From assembly GCF_963676815.1 (NCBI RefSeq), contig NZ_OY781365.1:5676501-5740500 (forward strand): DNA of 64,000 nucleotides, written 5' to 3'. Under the pieces are notes generated by a model that searched no databases, was not told the DNA's origin, and saw nothing but the letters and a program-made list of their open reading frames with translations. The DNA comes from an uncultured Draconibacterium sp. (GTDB lineage: Bacteria > Bacteroidota > Bacteroidia > Bacteroidales > Prolixibacteraceae). Positions 34,643 to 44,065 of this stretch are shown one piece after another (position 1 is the stretch's first letter; the number at the start of each line of letters is the position of its first letter). Both the position numbers and the translations under genes were made by a program.

Positions 34643-37600
34643 TTAATCGATTTCAACTTCTTTGGAAATAATCAATTTTACCGGCCCTAATAATCCCGAA
34701 GGTAATAATTCAGAATCCTTATCCCAGTGTTTATAAGCGGCAAAAGTAGTTCGCTTTGTAGGGCGTTCGGAATTACTTATCAGCCAATTGGGCCATTGTT
34801 TTATTCTATTCCCATTTCGCTCGTAGTCCAAAGGCAATTGTTCGTCGCCGATTAATCGGTTCGGCCAAAGGTTGGTAACTCGTATTTCCAATGTATTGTT
34901 TCCTGCCACGATAGCCTCTTTAATATCAATTCGAAAAGGTGCTTTCCACAAAACGCCCAGATTTTTTCCATTTAAAATCACCTCGGCAATTACTTTTACA
35001 CTACCCATATCTAACTGTAACAAGTTGCCCTTTTTAAGAAGGTCTGCAGAAACAGTGAACTGTTTTTGATAGCTTGCTGTCCCCGAGAAATAACGAATGG
35101 CCTTATCCGCAGAGCTTGACCAGGATGTTAAGCGCTTGAAGCTGGTATTAAGCACATTTCCATTAGTTTCAGGAAAGTTTACATTCCATGAACCAGTCAA
35201 TTCAATTGGTTTGGGAACTGATTTTACCCAAATCGTTTTGTTTTTCCCTGAAGAATTGGTATAAGTTAATTTCCCGGAATAAGGAGTTACCCAATAAGCT
35301 TGTCCATTTTTATAAATCATTTCAGCGTAAGGAGTTGACCTGGCTAAATTGAGAGTTCGTCCTTCAGGAACGGAGACCGTATGTTCCTCTCCATTGGTAG
35401 AATAAACAACGCGTAGAGTTTTCTTATTATCGTTAGCGGGTATTTCATCAACGAGACTATCGGTTACCGGAATTTCCAACACACCCGAAACAAGCAGAGA
35501 TTTAATATTTTCGGTTACATCATAGATCGGATTATTCGCTGGGATACCAGGCACCCCTCTTTCAAACTTACCAAATACTGCTTTCAGAATTTCTAATTCG
35601 CCCTTTTCAATGGCCGTGATATTTAGCCATTCTTTTTCCATCGCGTTTTTTTCAAACACGTCATTTCCGATTCGATATTCAATGCGCAATTCTTTTTTGT
35701 AGCCTGGAGCGGGATCACATGAACAAAGCTCCCTGTTTGCGATAACATTCAATGTATTGTTTTGAACACTATTCGCAATAACCTCAGTCACATCAACCAA
35801 GCCATCCGGTAATAAAGTTCCGTATTCGGCTTTTATAATTTGTAAATCCGGAAGTGGGTCTGAGTTCGACTTTTGAAGTTCCATCGTGATACTTTCAATA
35901 TTACTCTCGCTTGCAATTGGTTTTCTGAAAATAACAAAAACAGAACCTTCCGATTTAAGTTGAAGCGAGACAGTTGTAGTACCATCGCCATTATCCTTCC
36001 ATACTGCAGCATTTGTTATTTCACCTGTTTCGGCATTCCACAATTCGGGCTGTTTGGCTGATACACGAAAACGGCAACGCTCCGTCCGGCTTCCCTTTCG
36101 TGAGCTTGCAACAAAATAAATATCTGTCTCTCCGGTTTTTCGGTGGATATAATCCAGATTCTCACGGCCTCCTTCTTCAACAGAAAAATCAGGAGGAAGT
36201 GTACCATTTTTTAAGAAATCCAAAACGGAACCCACTTTTATCAAATCCGCATCCCATAATTCTTTCGATAGTTTCAGAACCTGACTATCGCATTCGGGAT
36301 AATTTTTAAGACTTGGTGATTTTTGTGGTCTGGAACCAATTATTGTAGCACCTGACTTAGCCAGCTTTTCAATTATTTGTAGCGTTTCGGGTGTTAACCA
36401 GGTAGATTCAGGTAGTGCCAACGCCTGGTATTTGCCTCCAACCGGAGTACAAATCAGACCATTTTCTACGGTTAATATGCCGAGTTTATTTGCGCCAATT
36501 AAATCATAATCATATCCTAGCGCTTTTATTTCAGGCATTAGCAAACCATCGTTTGGCGATGCTTCACCTGTAAAAACCAAAACATCGGCAACCGGTGTTC
36601 CCTGTTGCAGCAAAAACTGACCTCGTGCAATATAATCGAGAAAAGCTTTTCCTTGTTCCCACCAGGTATTCAAACGATTGAAATCAACTCCGAAAGGTCC
36701 AAGAGTCAGTCCTGGAGCGATATTCCATGGCTGATGAACGTAACTATGAAAAATAAAACGATTAATGCCTTGTGCCCAGGCCATATCGCCAATGGCCTTA
36801 AAGTCTGCAGGATGCCTGTTCCATCCTCCCATATCGGTAAACGCCTCGGCTCCGACAATCGAGCTGCCATTTAATTTGGCAATGGAGGCCACAAATTTAG
36901 GCGAATCAAAAAATGCCAACTCTCCACTCCAAAATTCGCACATTACAATATCGCCTGTTGCCCCAACCTGCATATTATCGAAAGGTCCCCAATAGGGTTC
37001 TACAGAAAATTTCAGGTTATTCTCGTGGCACTTATCCCGAAAATAGGCGTAATAGTTTTCAGCAATTAAGTCGCCAATCGTTCGCCGGAAATCCCACAAA
37101 AAACGCTCGCTTATTTCGCCGCTTTCAATATAATAACCGGCCAGCGCCGGCAGTAACAAAGCACAATCATAGCCCCGAAGCCTCTTGAATTCTTTTGCAA
37201 AACCGGGAGTCCAGTTCGTCGTACCTACTTCATAACTATCAATTATACAATTTGTAAGAGCCGAACCTACCAGAGTATCCAGCTTTTCAATAATTGGGCT
37301 GATTCCTCCTTGCCAAAAAAAGTCAACGGCTTTTTTGCTCATTTTATCACACTCCAGGCCTTGACAGCCAGTGGGCGCAGAGATGTTCTTTTGGCCTGTT
37401 GGCGTGTGGCCTATTCGCAAAATAATCCAATCGCCGTCAGGAGCATTCCATTCCAGCCTCCCATCAGCTGAAACTTTATCCGTTAAATCGATAATATTGG
37501 ATTGACGAACTAAAGCTGATGCAAGAATCTGTTTTGCCTCCGGCCCCAGGTGATTACGCACTCTTCCCGAAAGATTTTTAAAATCGAGACCGTCAATTTT

Positions 37601-38173
37601 TACCTCACTTTTCGGTTTCGGGAAAGCCAAAACGGCGATATCGTTGTAATAGTTTAAGCGGGTTTCGGGCTGGGGTAAAAAGTCGGAAAACGCTTTGCCA
37701 CCTTCTACCATCACTTCACTAAAAACAAGTACCTGCATGGCATATTCGGGGGTAATCCACGGGCCACCGCTCGACGACCAGCCGGGACCATTGTGAAATG
37801 CCAATTCAAGCCCTAAACGTTGTGCTTCTGAAGCCGCAAATTTAAACAGCTCCAACCACTCTTCGCTTAAATAAGTTGCGTGTCCTTGTGGTTCGCCCAA
37901 ACTGGCATTAAATAGTTGAGCCTCCTGGATACCAACACTTTTCATCGCCTCCAGATCAGCCGTTATTCCTTCTTTGGAAACATTCCCATTCATCCAGTGC
38001 CACCACGTTCGGGCTTTTGCTGCTGGTGGTGGGTTCTTGAAATTCCCGATTAAATCTGCCGTTTCTGTAACCAGAATATTTTCATGCTTTTTAGCTGAAC
38101 CTGAATTACAAGCCACTGCAAGAAAAACAATGGCATAAATGACTGTATAAAACATGTGGGAATTTGATTTCAT
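34643..38173 (-). CDS. GH106 alpha-L-rhamnosidase with two extra tandem beta modules
   Basis: At 1176 residues this is the longest GH106 protein here. A lipoprotein signal (LAVAC) is followed by TWWHWMNGNVSKEGI, HNGPGWSSSGGPW, DSYEVGTTNW near residue 311, MCEFWSGE and GAEAFTDMGG. Between the catalytic part and the C-terminal galactose-binding-like domain (ending SGLLGPVKL) lies an insertion, about residues 778-943, made of two related modules. Each has a KA(Y/F)G start, a DVTE helix and a KK-x-LR-x-x-Y strand. The other GH106 proteins here do not have it. Such modules are probably non-catalytic, for binding or spacing. The gene follows the GH78 gene by 84 bases and precedes another GH106 gene. 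Confidence 0.93.
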   Translation of the reverse strand: MKSNSHMFYTVIYAIVFLAVACNSGSAKKHENILVTETADLIGNFKNPPPAAKARTWWHWMNGNVSKEGITADLEAMKSVGIQEAQLFNASLGEPQGHATYLSEEWLELFKFAASEAQRLGLELAFHNGPGWSSSGGPWITPEYAMQVLVFSEVMVEGGKAFSDFLPQPETRLNYYNDIAVLAFPKPKSEVKIDGLDFKNLSGRVRNHLGPEAKQILASALVRQSNIIDLTDKVSADGRLEWNAPDGDWIILRIGHTPTGQKNISAPTGCQGLECDKMSKKAVDFFWQGGISPIIEKLDTLVGSALTNCIIDSYEVGTTNWTPGFAKEFKRLRGYDCALLLPALAGYYIESGEISERFLWDFRRTIGDLIAENYYAYFRDKCHENNLKFSVEPYWGPFDNMQVGATGDIVMCEFWSGELAFFDSPKFVASIAKLNGSSIVGAEAFTDMGGWNRHPADFKAIGDMAWAQGINRFIFHSYVHQPWNIAPGLTLGPFGVDFNRLNTWWEQGKAFLDYIARGQFLLQQGTPVADVLVFTGEASPNDGLLMPEIKALGYDYDLIGANKLGILTVENGLICTPVGGKYQALALPESTWLTPETLQIIEKLAKSGATIIGSRPQKSPSLKNYPECDSQVLKLSKELWDADLIKVGSVLDFLKNGTLPPDFSVEEGGRENLDYIHRKTGETDIYFVASSRKGSRTERCRFRVSAKQPELWNAETGEITNAAVWKDNGDGTTTVSLQLKSEGSVFVIFRKPIASESNIESITMELQKSNSDPLPDLQIIKAEYGTLLPDGLVDVTEVIANSVQNNTLNVIANRELCSCDPAPGYKKELRIEYRIGNDVFEKNAMEKEWLNITAIEKGELEILKAVFGKFERGVPGIPANNPIYDVTENIKSLLVSGVLEIPVTDSLVDEIPANDNKKTLRVVYSTNGEEHTVSVPEGRTLNLARSTPYAEMIYKNGQAYWVTPYSGKLTYTNSSGKNKTIWVKSVPKPIELTGSWNVNFPETNGNVLNTSFKRLTSWSSSADKAIRYFSGTASYQKQFTVSADLLKKGNLLQLDMGSVKVIAEVILNGKNLGVLWKAPFRIDIKEAIVAGNNTLEIRVTNLWPNRLIGDEQLPLDYERNGNRIKQWPNWLISNSERPTKRTTFAAYKHWDKDSELLPSGLLGPVKLIISKEVEID

Positions 38174-38257
38174 ACAATTTATCGTTCAATATTAGTTCAC
38201 AAACTTATTCTACTCATTCCTTTAATACCAATTAGAACATGGCTAATTTAGCATATG

Positions 38258-41014
38258 TTAATCTTGTTTCATTGTAATGTGATATTTTCCAGAACCAAAC
38301 TCTCCAATGGAAGTAAAATCAGAAAGCGTATTTTCAAATTGTATCCTTTTTCCGTTTATGCTTACCTCCACATTATTCTTGTAGTTAGGTACAAAAATCT
38401 CACCCCTAGAGTTTTCAGGAACACCAATCTCCCAGGTAAACTGTCCCTCATCGTTTTTCCAAGCGCTTGTTATGGTTCCAAATGGAGATTCATAGGATGC
38501 GGTTGCATTCTTCAGCTGTTTGGTAAGATAGGGTTTAAATTCTATCTTTTTGAATCCGGGTTCAGCTGCTGATGGATTAATTCCTGCTATTCCTGAATAG
38601 AACCATGTATCGTATCCTGCTTGCATTGGATGACTGCGCGAACAAAACTTAATTTCATTGCCAACTATTGTAGAAACAGGCAAAATCTCCCATAAGGTTG
38701 TCGCATCGTACTTGTCCCACATAAAAGCAAAACTATTTTCACCTTTTTTACTTAACAGGCGATAAACCTCATCTTCAAAGCCATTATCGGCTAAAACTTT
38801 GAAAATACGAGAAATTCCAAAAATTCCTGTACTTATAAATCCATTGTGCTTTTCGTGTATATTTTTAACAATCGATGCGGCAACTTTTGCTTTTATTTCT
38901 TCAGGAACAATGCCAATTTCCAAAGCCATTGCATCGGCAGTTTGACTTCCGTAGGTAAAATTTTCTTTATCGAGAAAATGCTGATTAAAGTTTGCAACTG
39001 TTTTTTGATGTAATTGATTGTAATATTCAGCGTCTTTATTCATTCCTAAAATAGCGGCAGTTTGTGCCATCAATTTCAAATCGAGAATGTGGAAAGCTGT
39101 TGAACTTACCGGAACCGGACACTCCATGTTTTTATTTCCTCCCGGAGGACACCAATCGCCCAAGCCAAGTGTAATAATTCCATCTTCGTTGTTGGCCTGA
39201 ACATAATCTACCCAAACTTTCATGTCAGGATAAAAATTGCGCAATACAATGGTATCGCCATAATACAAATATAAATACCAGGGCAGTTGTGTCATTGCTG
39301 ATCCCCAGTCAGGCGATGCCATTCCACTGGTACGTCTACCAGGAACAATCATAGTAGGAATTCCTGCAGGTTTATCCACAATTGCTCTGTCGTAAAAGTT
39401 GGTTCTGAAAGACGATATATCTGTTCTTTTGCGCCCCGACGAGCGCATGTCGAAAATATATTTACTGATAAACTGCTGCGCATCAAAATTATACATTAAC
39501 GCTTGTGCCAGCGCATGTGCGTCGCCCGTCCAACCACATTTTTCGCGGTGCGGACAATCGGTAGGAATACCGTGAATATTACTTTTTAAAGTCCATTCGG
39601 CCAGTTCGTGCAGCTTGTTAATGTTTTCCTCGGAACAACTAAACTGCCCGGTTTTAGGCAACGAAGAATACACCACAATTCCGGATAACAAATCGTTCGA
39701 TGGTTGCGTACTTAGTCCTTCCACTTCAACATAACGAAATCCAAAGTATGTAAATTTGGGTTCCCAAACCTCCACTCCTTCTCCTTTACAAATGTATTTC
39801 TGGGTTTGAATCACTTTTGTAGCTCCAGAACCTGCTGTCCGTGGAACAATGTCTCCATTTCCATCTAATTCTTCCACGCACCTTAAGGTTATCTCTTGTC
39901 CCTTTTCTCCTTTAATCTTAAGTTTTAACCAGCCGGCAAAATTCTGTCCAAAATCAAAAACGTATTTACCATCAGCTTTTGTAATAATTCTTTTGGTTTG
40001 TATGCTATCCATTTTTTGAATGGGATTGGCAAATTGCTCCAGCAGATTTGTTTGGTGATTAGCAACCTCTAAAGCCTTCTGCCAGCTTTCTTCTGCACTT
40101 TCTGCACTAAACCAATCGTTAATTTCCAAATTTGCATTGTAGCTCTCGCCGGCATAAATATTCGAAAAAGTAATGGGTCCGTTTTTCCACTTCCAGCTTT
40201 CATCAGTACCAATTATTTTAGTGTTTCCATTTTTATACTGAATTATAAGCTGAGCCATAAAAAGAGGTTGCCCGTAAATCATTTCCTTTCCCCATACCAC
40301 ATTCTGATTGTACCAACCATTTCCAAGCATTACTCCCAAAACATCCTTTCCACTCAGTTCATTCAAATCCAAATCATAGGCGGTATAGTAGGTATAATCT
40401 TCGTAGTTGGTTTGACCAGGGTCGAGCACGTTTTTACCAATTTTTTTACCATTCAAAAATGCCTCATAAAAACCAGGTGCTGCAATATAAAATCTTGCAA
40501 ATTCAATATTTTCTTTATCAGTAATTTCAATAACTTTCTTGAAAACCGGCAATGCAGCATCCAGCTGATAATCGTAGGTTATCCATTCGGCGTTCCAGTC
40601 TTGCGGGTAATCAATCGGCACATAAAAGCGGCTAACTTCACTCCAGTTACTCGCATTATCTGTATCGTTCCAAAGCTTTATCTTTACATAATACAAGGTG
40701 CCATTTGCCAATTTTGTACCCGAGTATTTTAAATTGGAATTCGTGCTTTCAATTTTTCCAGAATCCCAGACATTGCCCTCATTATTATTAATATCTTCTA
40801 AATTATCAGCAATTATTATCTGTACATCCGATTGCAAAAAATCCGGGGAATCACTCTCTGTTTTCCACGAAAAAATGGGTTTGTTATCGATGTTGGAAAT
40901 AAAACGCGTTTCAAAATCAGTGATTTTTATTCGTGCTTGTTGACAAGCATTAAAAATAAAAGCCATTAGAATGAATGATAAAAGAATAGAACGTTTTTTC
41001 AGTTTTTGTTTCAT
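38258..41014 (-). CDS. GH78 alpha-L-rhamnosidase, lipoprotein (block B, second copy)
   Basis: This 918-residue protein has a lipoprotein signal (FIFNAC) and an N-terminal fibronectin-III-like domain (PIFSWKTESDSPD...). The two rhamnosidase jelly-roll domains follow (AEWITYDYQLD; GNGWYNQNVVW). The (alpha/alpha)6 barrel has TDCPHREKCGWTGDAHALAQ near residue 486 and LGLGDWCPPGGNKN, and a C-terminal beta-sandwich closes the protein. The GH78 acidic residue is present. It resembles the block A GH78 at 6131 more closely than the neighbour at 41136. There are 121 bases between it and the preceding GH78 gene, with no clear promoter. The expected product is free L-rhamnose. Confidence 0.94.
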   Translation of the reverse strand: MKQKLKKRSILLSFILMAFIFNACQQARIKITDFETRFISNIDNKPIFSWKTESDSPDFLQSDVQIIIADNLEDINNNEGNVWDSGKIESTNSNLKYSGTKLANGTLYYVKIKLWNDTDNASNWSEVSRFYVPIDYPQDWNAEWITYDYQLDAALPVFKKVIEITDKENIEFARFYIAAPGFYEAFLNGKKIGKNVLDPGQTNYEDYTYYTAYDLDLNELSGKDVLGVMLGNGWYNQNVVWGKEMIYGQPLFMAQLIIQYKNGNTKIIGTDESWKWKNGPITFSNIYAGESYNANLEINDWFSAESAEESWQKALEVANHQTNLLEQFANPIQKMDSIQTKRIITKADGKYVFDFGQNFAGWLKLKIKGEKGQEITLRCVEELDGNGDIVPRTAGSGATKVIQTQKYICKGEGVEVWEPKFTYFGFRYVEVEGLSTQPSNDLLSGIVVYSSLPKTGQFSCSEENINKLHELAEWTLKSNIHGIPTDCPHREKCGWTGDAHALAQALMYNFDAQQFISKYIFDMRSSGRKRTDISSFRTNFYDRAIVDKPAGIPTMIVPGRRTSGMASPDWGSAMTQLPWYLYLYYGDTIVLRNFYPDMKVWVDYVQANNEDGIITLGLGDWCPPGGNKNMECPVPVSSTAFHILDLKLMAQTAAILGMNKDAEYYNQLHQKTVANFNQHFLDKENFTYGSQTADAMALEIGIVPEEIKAKVAASIVKNIHEKHNGFISTGIFGISRIFKVLADNGFEDEVYRLLSKKGENSFAFMWDKYDATTLWEILPVSTIVGNEIKFCSRSHPMQAGYDTWFYSGIAGINPSAAEPGFKKIEFKPYLTKQLKNATASYESPFGTITSAWKNDEGQFTWEIGVPENSRGEIFVPNYKNNVEVSINGKRIQFENTLSDFTSIGEFGSGKYHITMKQD

Positions 41015-41135
41015 GTGCTATATTTATTTTATTGTCTTTTAAAGTTTTGATCCACTTCATGCGAATCAAAGGTTAAAAAGCAGTAAAAGAAGTGTAAGTA
41101 ACAGCTTATTCATCTTTTATTTTCCTTTTGTACCA

Positions 41136-43895
41136 TTAAAGCTTCGACTCAAAAACATAATTTCCGGAATGAACCTCCACCTCAAAATTATTTTCAGTCT
41201 TTTTCAAAAGTTTGGCATCCGAATTTTCAGTGAATTCAATTCCGTCCAAAATAAAACTATCAGCCGTATTTGCCGGAATCACAATTTTAGCTGTTGTGTT
41301 TGACGGCACGGTAACTTTTAGCTCAAACTTTCTATTTTCAATTTTCCATGCAGAGCTTACCAATCCATAAGGAGTATTGTAACTTGCCTCTGCCGATTTA
41401 AGTGGCCCTCCTGTTATGGGAGCAATTTCAATTTGTTTGTATCCTGGCCCTATGGGTTTTATTCCTGCTATCCGTTCGTACATAAATTGCCCTATGGCTC
41501 CATAAGCATAATGGTTAAATGAATTCATTCCCCCGGGATTAAACCCATCTTGGTGGGTGTAACTGTTCCAACGTTCCCACATGGTAGTGGCACCTTGATA
41601 GATGGAATAAAACCACGACGGGTATGTTTCTTTAAATAACATTTCAAGCATGAGGTCCGTTCTGCCTATTTTTTCGAGCACAGGAGCCAAAAGTGGTGTT
41701 CCCAGGAAACCGGTTCGTAAATGGTTATCCGCTTTTTCGATTTCAGCAAGTAAAAAAGGAATAGCATTATCTTCCATTTCGGGAGTAAGCAAATTAAAAC
41801 CAATGGCCATTAAATAAGCTGTTTGTGTAGGTTTTCCTTTACTTACACTTCCATTGGCATTAAAAAACTGGTTCTGAAAAGCAGTCTTTATTTCGCCTAG
41901 CCAGGATTGCAACATCTCAACATCATCGTTCAATCCTAATACTTTAGCAGTTTGTAAGGTAAGATCGACAGACCTTGCATAATAGGCTGTATTCAACAAT
42001 TTTTCATCTGTCTCGCCTTTACGCTCATCGGTGGGATGTTCAGAGAATGGCTGAAGCCAGTCGCCAAAAGTAAACATATCCACAATATGATTATCGGACA
42101 CTGAGCGATAATATTTTATCCAGCCCAACATGGTTTGATAGCTGTCTTCCAATATCCTTTTATCCCCGGTTCGCATGTATGTTTCCCATGGAATAACGGT
42201 TGCTACATCGCCCCACCCAGAAGATGTACGTTTTCCACTAAGATTGGGCACAACAATGGGAATGGCTCCGTTATCTAATTGGTCATCGCGTACACTTTGC
42301 ATCCAGCTGGCCCAAAACGAATGAACATCGGCAATAAAAAGCGAAGTAGGAATGAACACCTGTGCATCACCCGTCCAACCTGCACGTTCGTCGCGCTGCG
42401 GACAATCGGTTGGAATGTCGAGGAAGTTACCGCGTAATCCCCATTCAATATTACTTTGCAGTTGATTCAGTTTCTCGTGTGAGGAAGAAAATGTACCCGA
42501 CCTTTCAAAATCAGAATATTGAACCATTCCGGAAACCCACGATTTATCGGGCGTTGTATTTTCGTCAAATCCACTCAGTTCGACATACCTAAATCCGTGA
42601 AATGTAAATTTTGGAAACCATTCAATCATTCCGTCTTTCGCGGGCAAATAAAAATCGGTAGAAACGGCACTTCTATAATTTTTGGTATAAATCTCACCAT
42701 TGGATTGAAGCATTTCGGCAAAGCGAATTTTTACCTTTTGTCCTTTTTTAACAGGGATGTTTATTTTAGCCACACCGGCCATATTTTGCCCCAGGTCGAA
42801 CACAAAACTTCCTTTCGTCGGTTCTGTTATCGTTTTTGTCGGCAAGGTTATTTTTGTTGTAACCGGGTTGTGACGTTTAGGAGTTAATTTAACCTGTTCG
42901 GAGATTGACTCTTCTTCCACTTTAGACCACGCTGAGTCATTAAAATCAGTTGTACTCCAGCCAGGTATTTCCAGATTCTCGTCGTAATATTCCCCATCGT
43001 ACAAACTGGAATAAAGAATTGGTCCGTTTGCGGTACCTCTCCACGAATTATCGCTTATAAAAATTTCTTGCTCACCATTTTTATAGGTCACTTCAAGTTG
43101 GGCAAGCACCTTTGGGCTGTGGTTTGCATAACCACGAAATATAAAACGGCCGGCATACCAGCCTTCTGCAAGTTCTATCCCCAGTGTATTTTCTCCTGTA
43201 TCGAGCAAAGAGCTTACATCGTAGGTCAGGGTTTCAATGCGTTTTTTGTAAGTAGTCCATCCGGGAGTAAGCGCATCGTCGCCAACCTGTTTACCATTTA
43301 AATGTGCCTGAAACAAACCTAAGGCCGTGATATAAAGGCGTGCACTTTCAATGTCATCCTGAATTTTAATATTTTTGCGTAAGTATTGAACCTTGTGTAT
43401 TTTCTTGTCAATTTCAGGTATTTCAATCGCTTTTTCATCCGGAAGGCTTATCCATTTTGCCTGCCAGTCGTTGTTCTTTAATAATCCCAGTTCAAAAAAG
43501 GCAGTTTCACTCCATTTTGATTCCTTCTCATTATCGTCCCAAAATTTAACTTGCCAATATACCTTTTGACGCGATGAGAGTTTTTTACCAGCATAGTTCA
43601 CAAATAAACTTTGATCTGTTTCCACTTTCCCACTCTCCCATAAATCTGGATTATCGGGCAGCAATTCTGGCGAACTGGCAACTACAATTGAATAAGCAAC
43701 TTGCGATTGAACACCTGTAGGTAATTTCCAGGAAAAGGCAGGGGTTTCGTCATAGAATCCTATCGGATTTGTAAAACCTTCACTAATTTTCAAATCGTAA
43801 GGCCCCTGGCTATTTATTTCGTTTTGACACGAAAATAATGAAGAAAGCAGGAATACGACAACCAGGTTATTTATAAAATTTAGTTTGTTTTCCAT
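41136..43895 (-). CDS. GH78 alpha-L-rhamnosidase, lipoprotein (block B, first copy)
   Basis: This 919-residue protein is a classical GH78 enzyme with lipoprotein signal (SLFSC), an N-terminal fibronectin-III-like domain (TPAFSWKLPTG), jelly-roll domains and the (alpha/alpha)6 barrel. The barrel carries the canonical motif DCPQRDERAGWTGDAQ near residue 495, including the Arg-Asp-Glu-Arg block of the best studied rhamnosidases, and TMWERWNSYTHQDG later. A C-terminal beta-sandwich completes it. It is the first enzyme gene after susD2, from which it is separated by a 170-base gap with an RNA hairpin. GH78 enzymes are inverting exo-alpha-L-rhamnosidases. Confidence 0.95.
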   Translation of the reverse strand: MENKLNFINNLVVVFLLSSLFSCQNEINSQGPYDLKISEGFTNPIGFYDETPAFSWKLPTGVQSQVAYSIVVASSPELLPDNPDLWESGKVETDQSLFVNYAGKKLSSRQKVYWQVKFWDDNEKESKWSETAFFELGLLKNNDWQAKWISLPDEKAIEIPEIDKKIHKVQYLRKNIKIQDDIESARLYITALGLFQAHLNGKQVGDDALTPGWTTYKKRIETLTYDVSSLLDTGENTLGIELAEGWYAGRFIFRGYANHSPKVLAQLEVTYKNGEQEIFISDNSWRGTANGPILYSSLYDGEYYDENLEIPGWSTTDFNDSAWSKVEEESISEQVKLTPKRHNPVTTKITLPTKTITEPTKGSFVFDLGQNMAGVAKINIPVKKGQKVKIRFAEMLQSNGEIYTKNYRSAVSTDFYLPAKDGMIEWFPKFTFHGFRYVELSGFDENTTPDKSWVSGMVQYSDFERSGTFSSSHEKLNQLQSNIEWGLRGNFLDIPTDCPQRDERAGWTGDAQVFIPTSLFIADVHSFWASWMQSVRDDQLDNGAIPIVVPNLSGKRTSSGWGDVATVIPWETYMRTGDKRILEDSYQTMLGWIKYYRSVSDNHIVDMFTFGDWLQPFSEHPTDERKGETDEKLLNTAYYARSVDLTLQTAKVLGLNDDVEMLQSWLGEIKTAFQNQFFNANGSVSKGKPTQTAYLMAIGFNLLTPEMEDNAIPFLLAEIEKADNHLRTGFLGTPLLAPVLEKIGRTDLMLEMLFKETYPSWFYSIYQGATTMWERWNSYTHQDGFNPGGMNSFNHYAYGAIGQFMYERIAGIKPIGPGYKQIEIAPITGGPLKSAEASYNTPYGLVSSAWKIENRKFELKVTVPSNTTAKIVIPANTADSFILDGIEFTENSDAKLLKKTENNFEVEVHSGNYVFESKL

Positions 43896-43970
43896 GCTAG
43901 TAAATGATTTAGATTTCTACTCTTATTTCTTAATTAATGTTCTGCAAAACGATATTAAAGTATAAATGAA

Positions 43971-44027
43971 AATCAGCGATCACCCGAGAAATTTTATCAA
44001 ATCATATTCTCAGGATAACCGCTGATT
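43971..44027 (-). promoter_or_regulatory. RNA hairpin element between susD2 and GH78
   Basis: An inverted repeat of about 20 paired positions lies in the 170-base gap after susD2. AATCAGCG (43971-43978) pairs with 44020-44027, and the stem continues inward through CCCGAGAA (43983-43990) with TTCTCAGG (44007-44014), with one bulge and a 16-base loop. Three positions that are A-C or C-A mismatches on the plus strand become U-G or G-U pairs in the minus-strand message. AATCTATGCT just before it on the susD side is shared with the element after susD1. It probably modulates read-through from susCD to the enzyme genes or stabilises the susCD message. Confidence 0.6.
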
Positions 44028-44065
44028 GCTTACTAAAACTAAACTATTAACTTAAACAATCTATG

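Noticed and set aside
41015..41135. Short inverted repeat (TTTGAT/ATCAAA) between the two GH78 genes
   Set aside because: Six base pairs in AT-rich sequence is within chance expectation, and no promoter box is near it.
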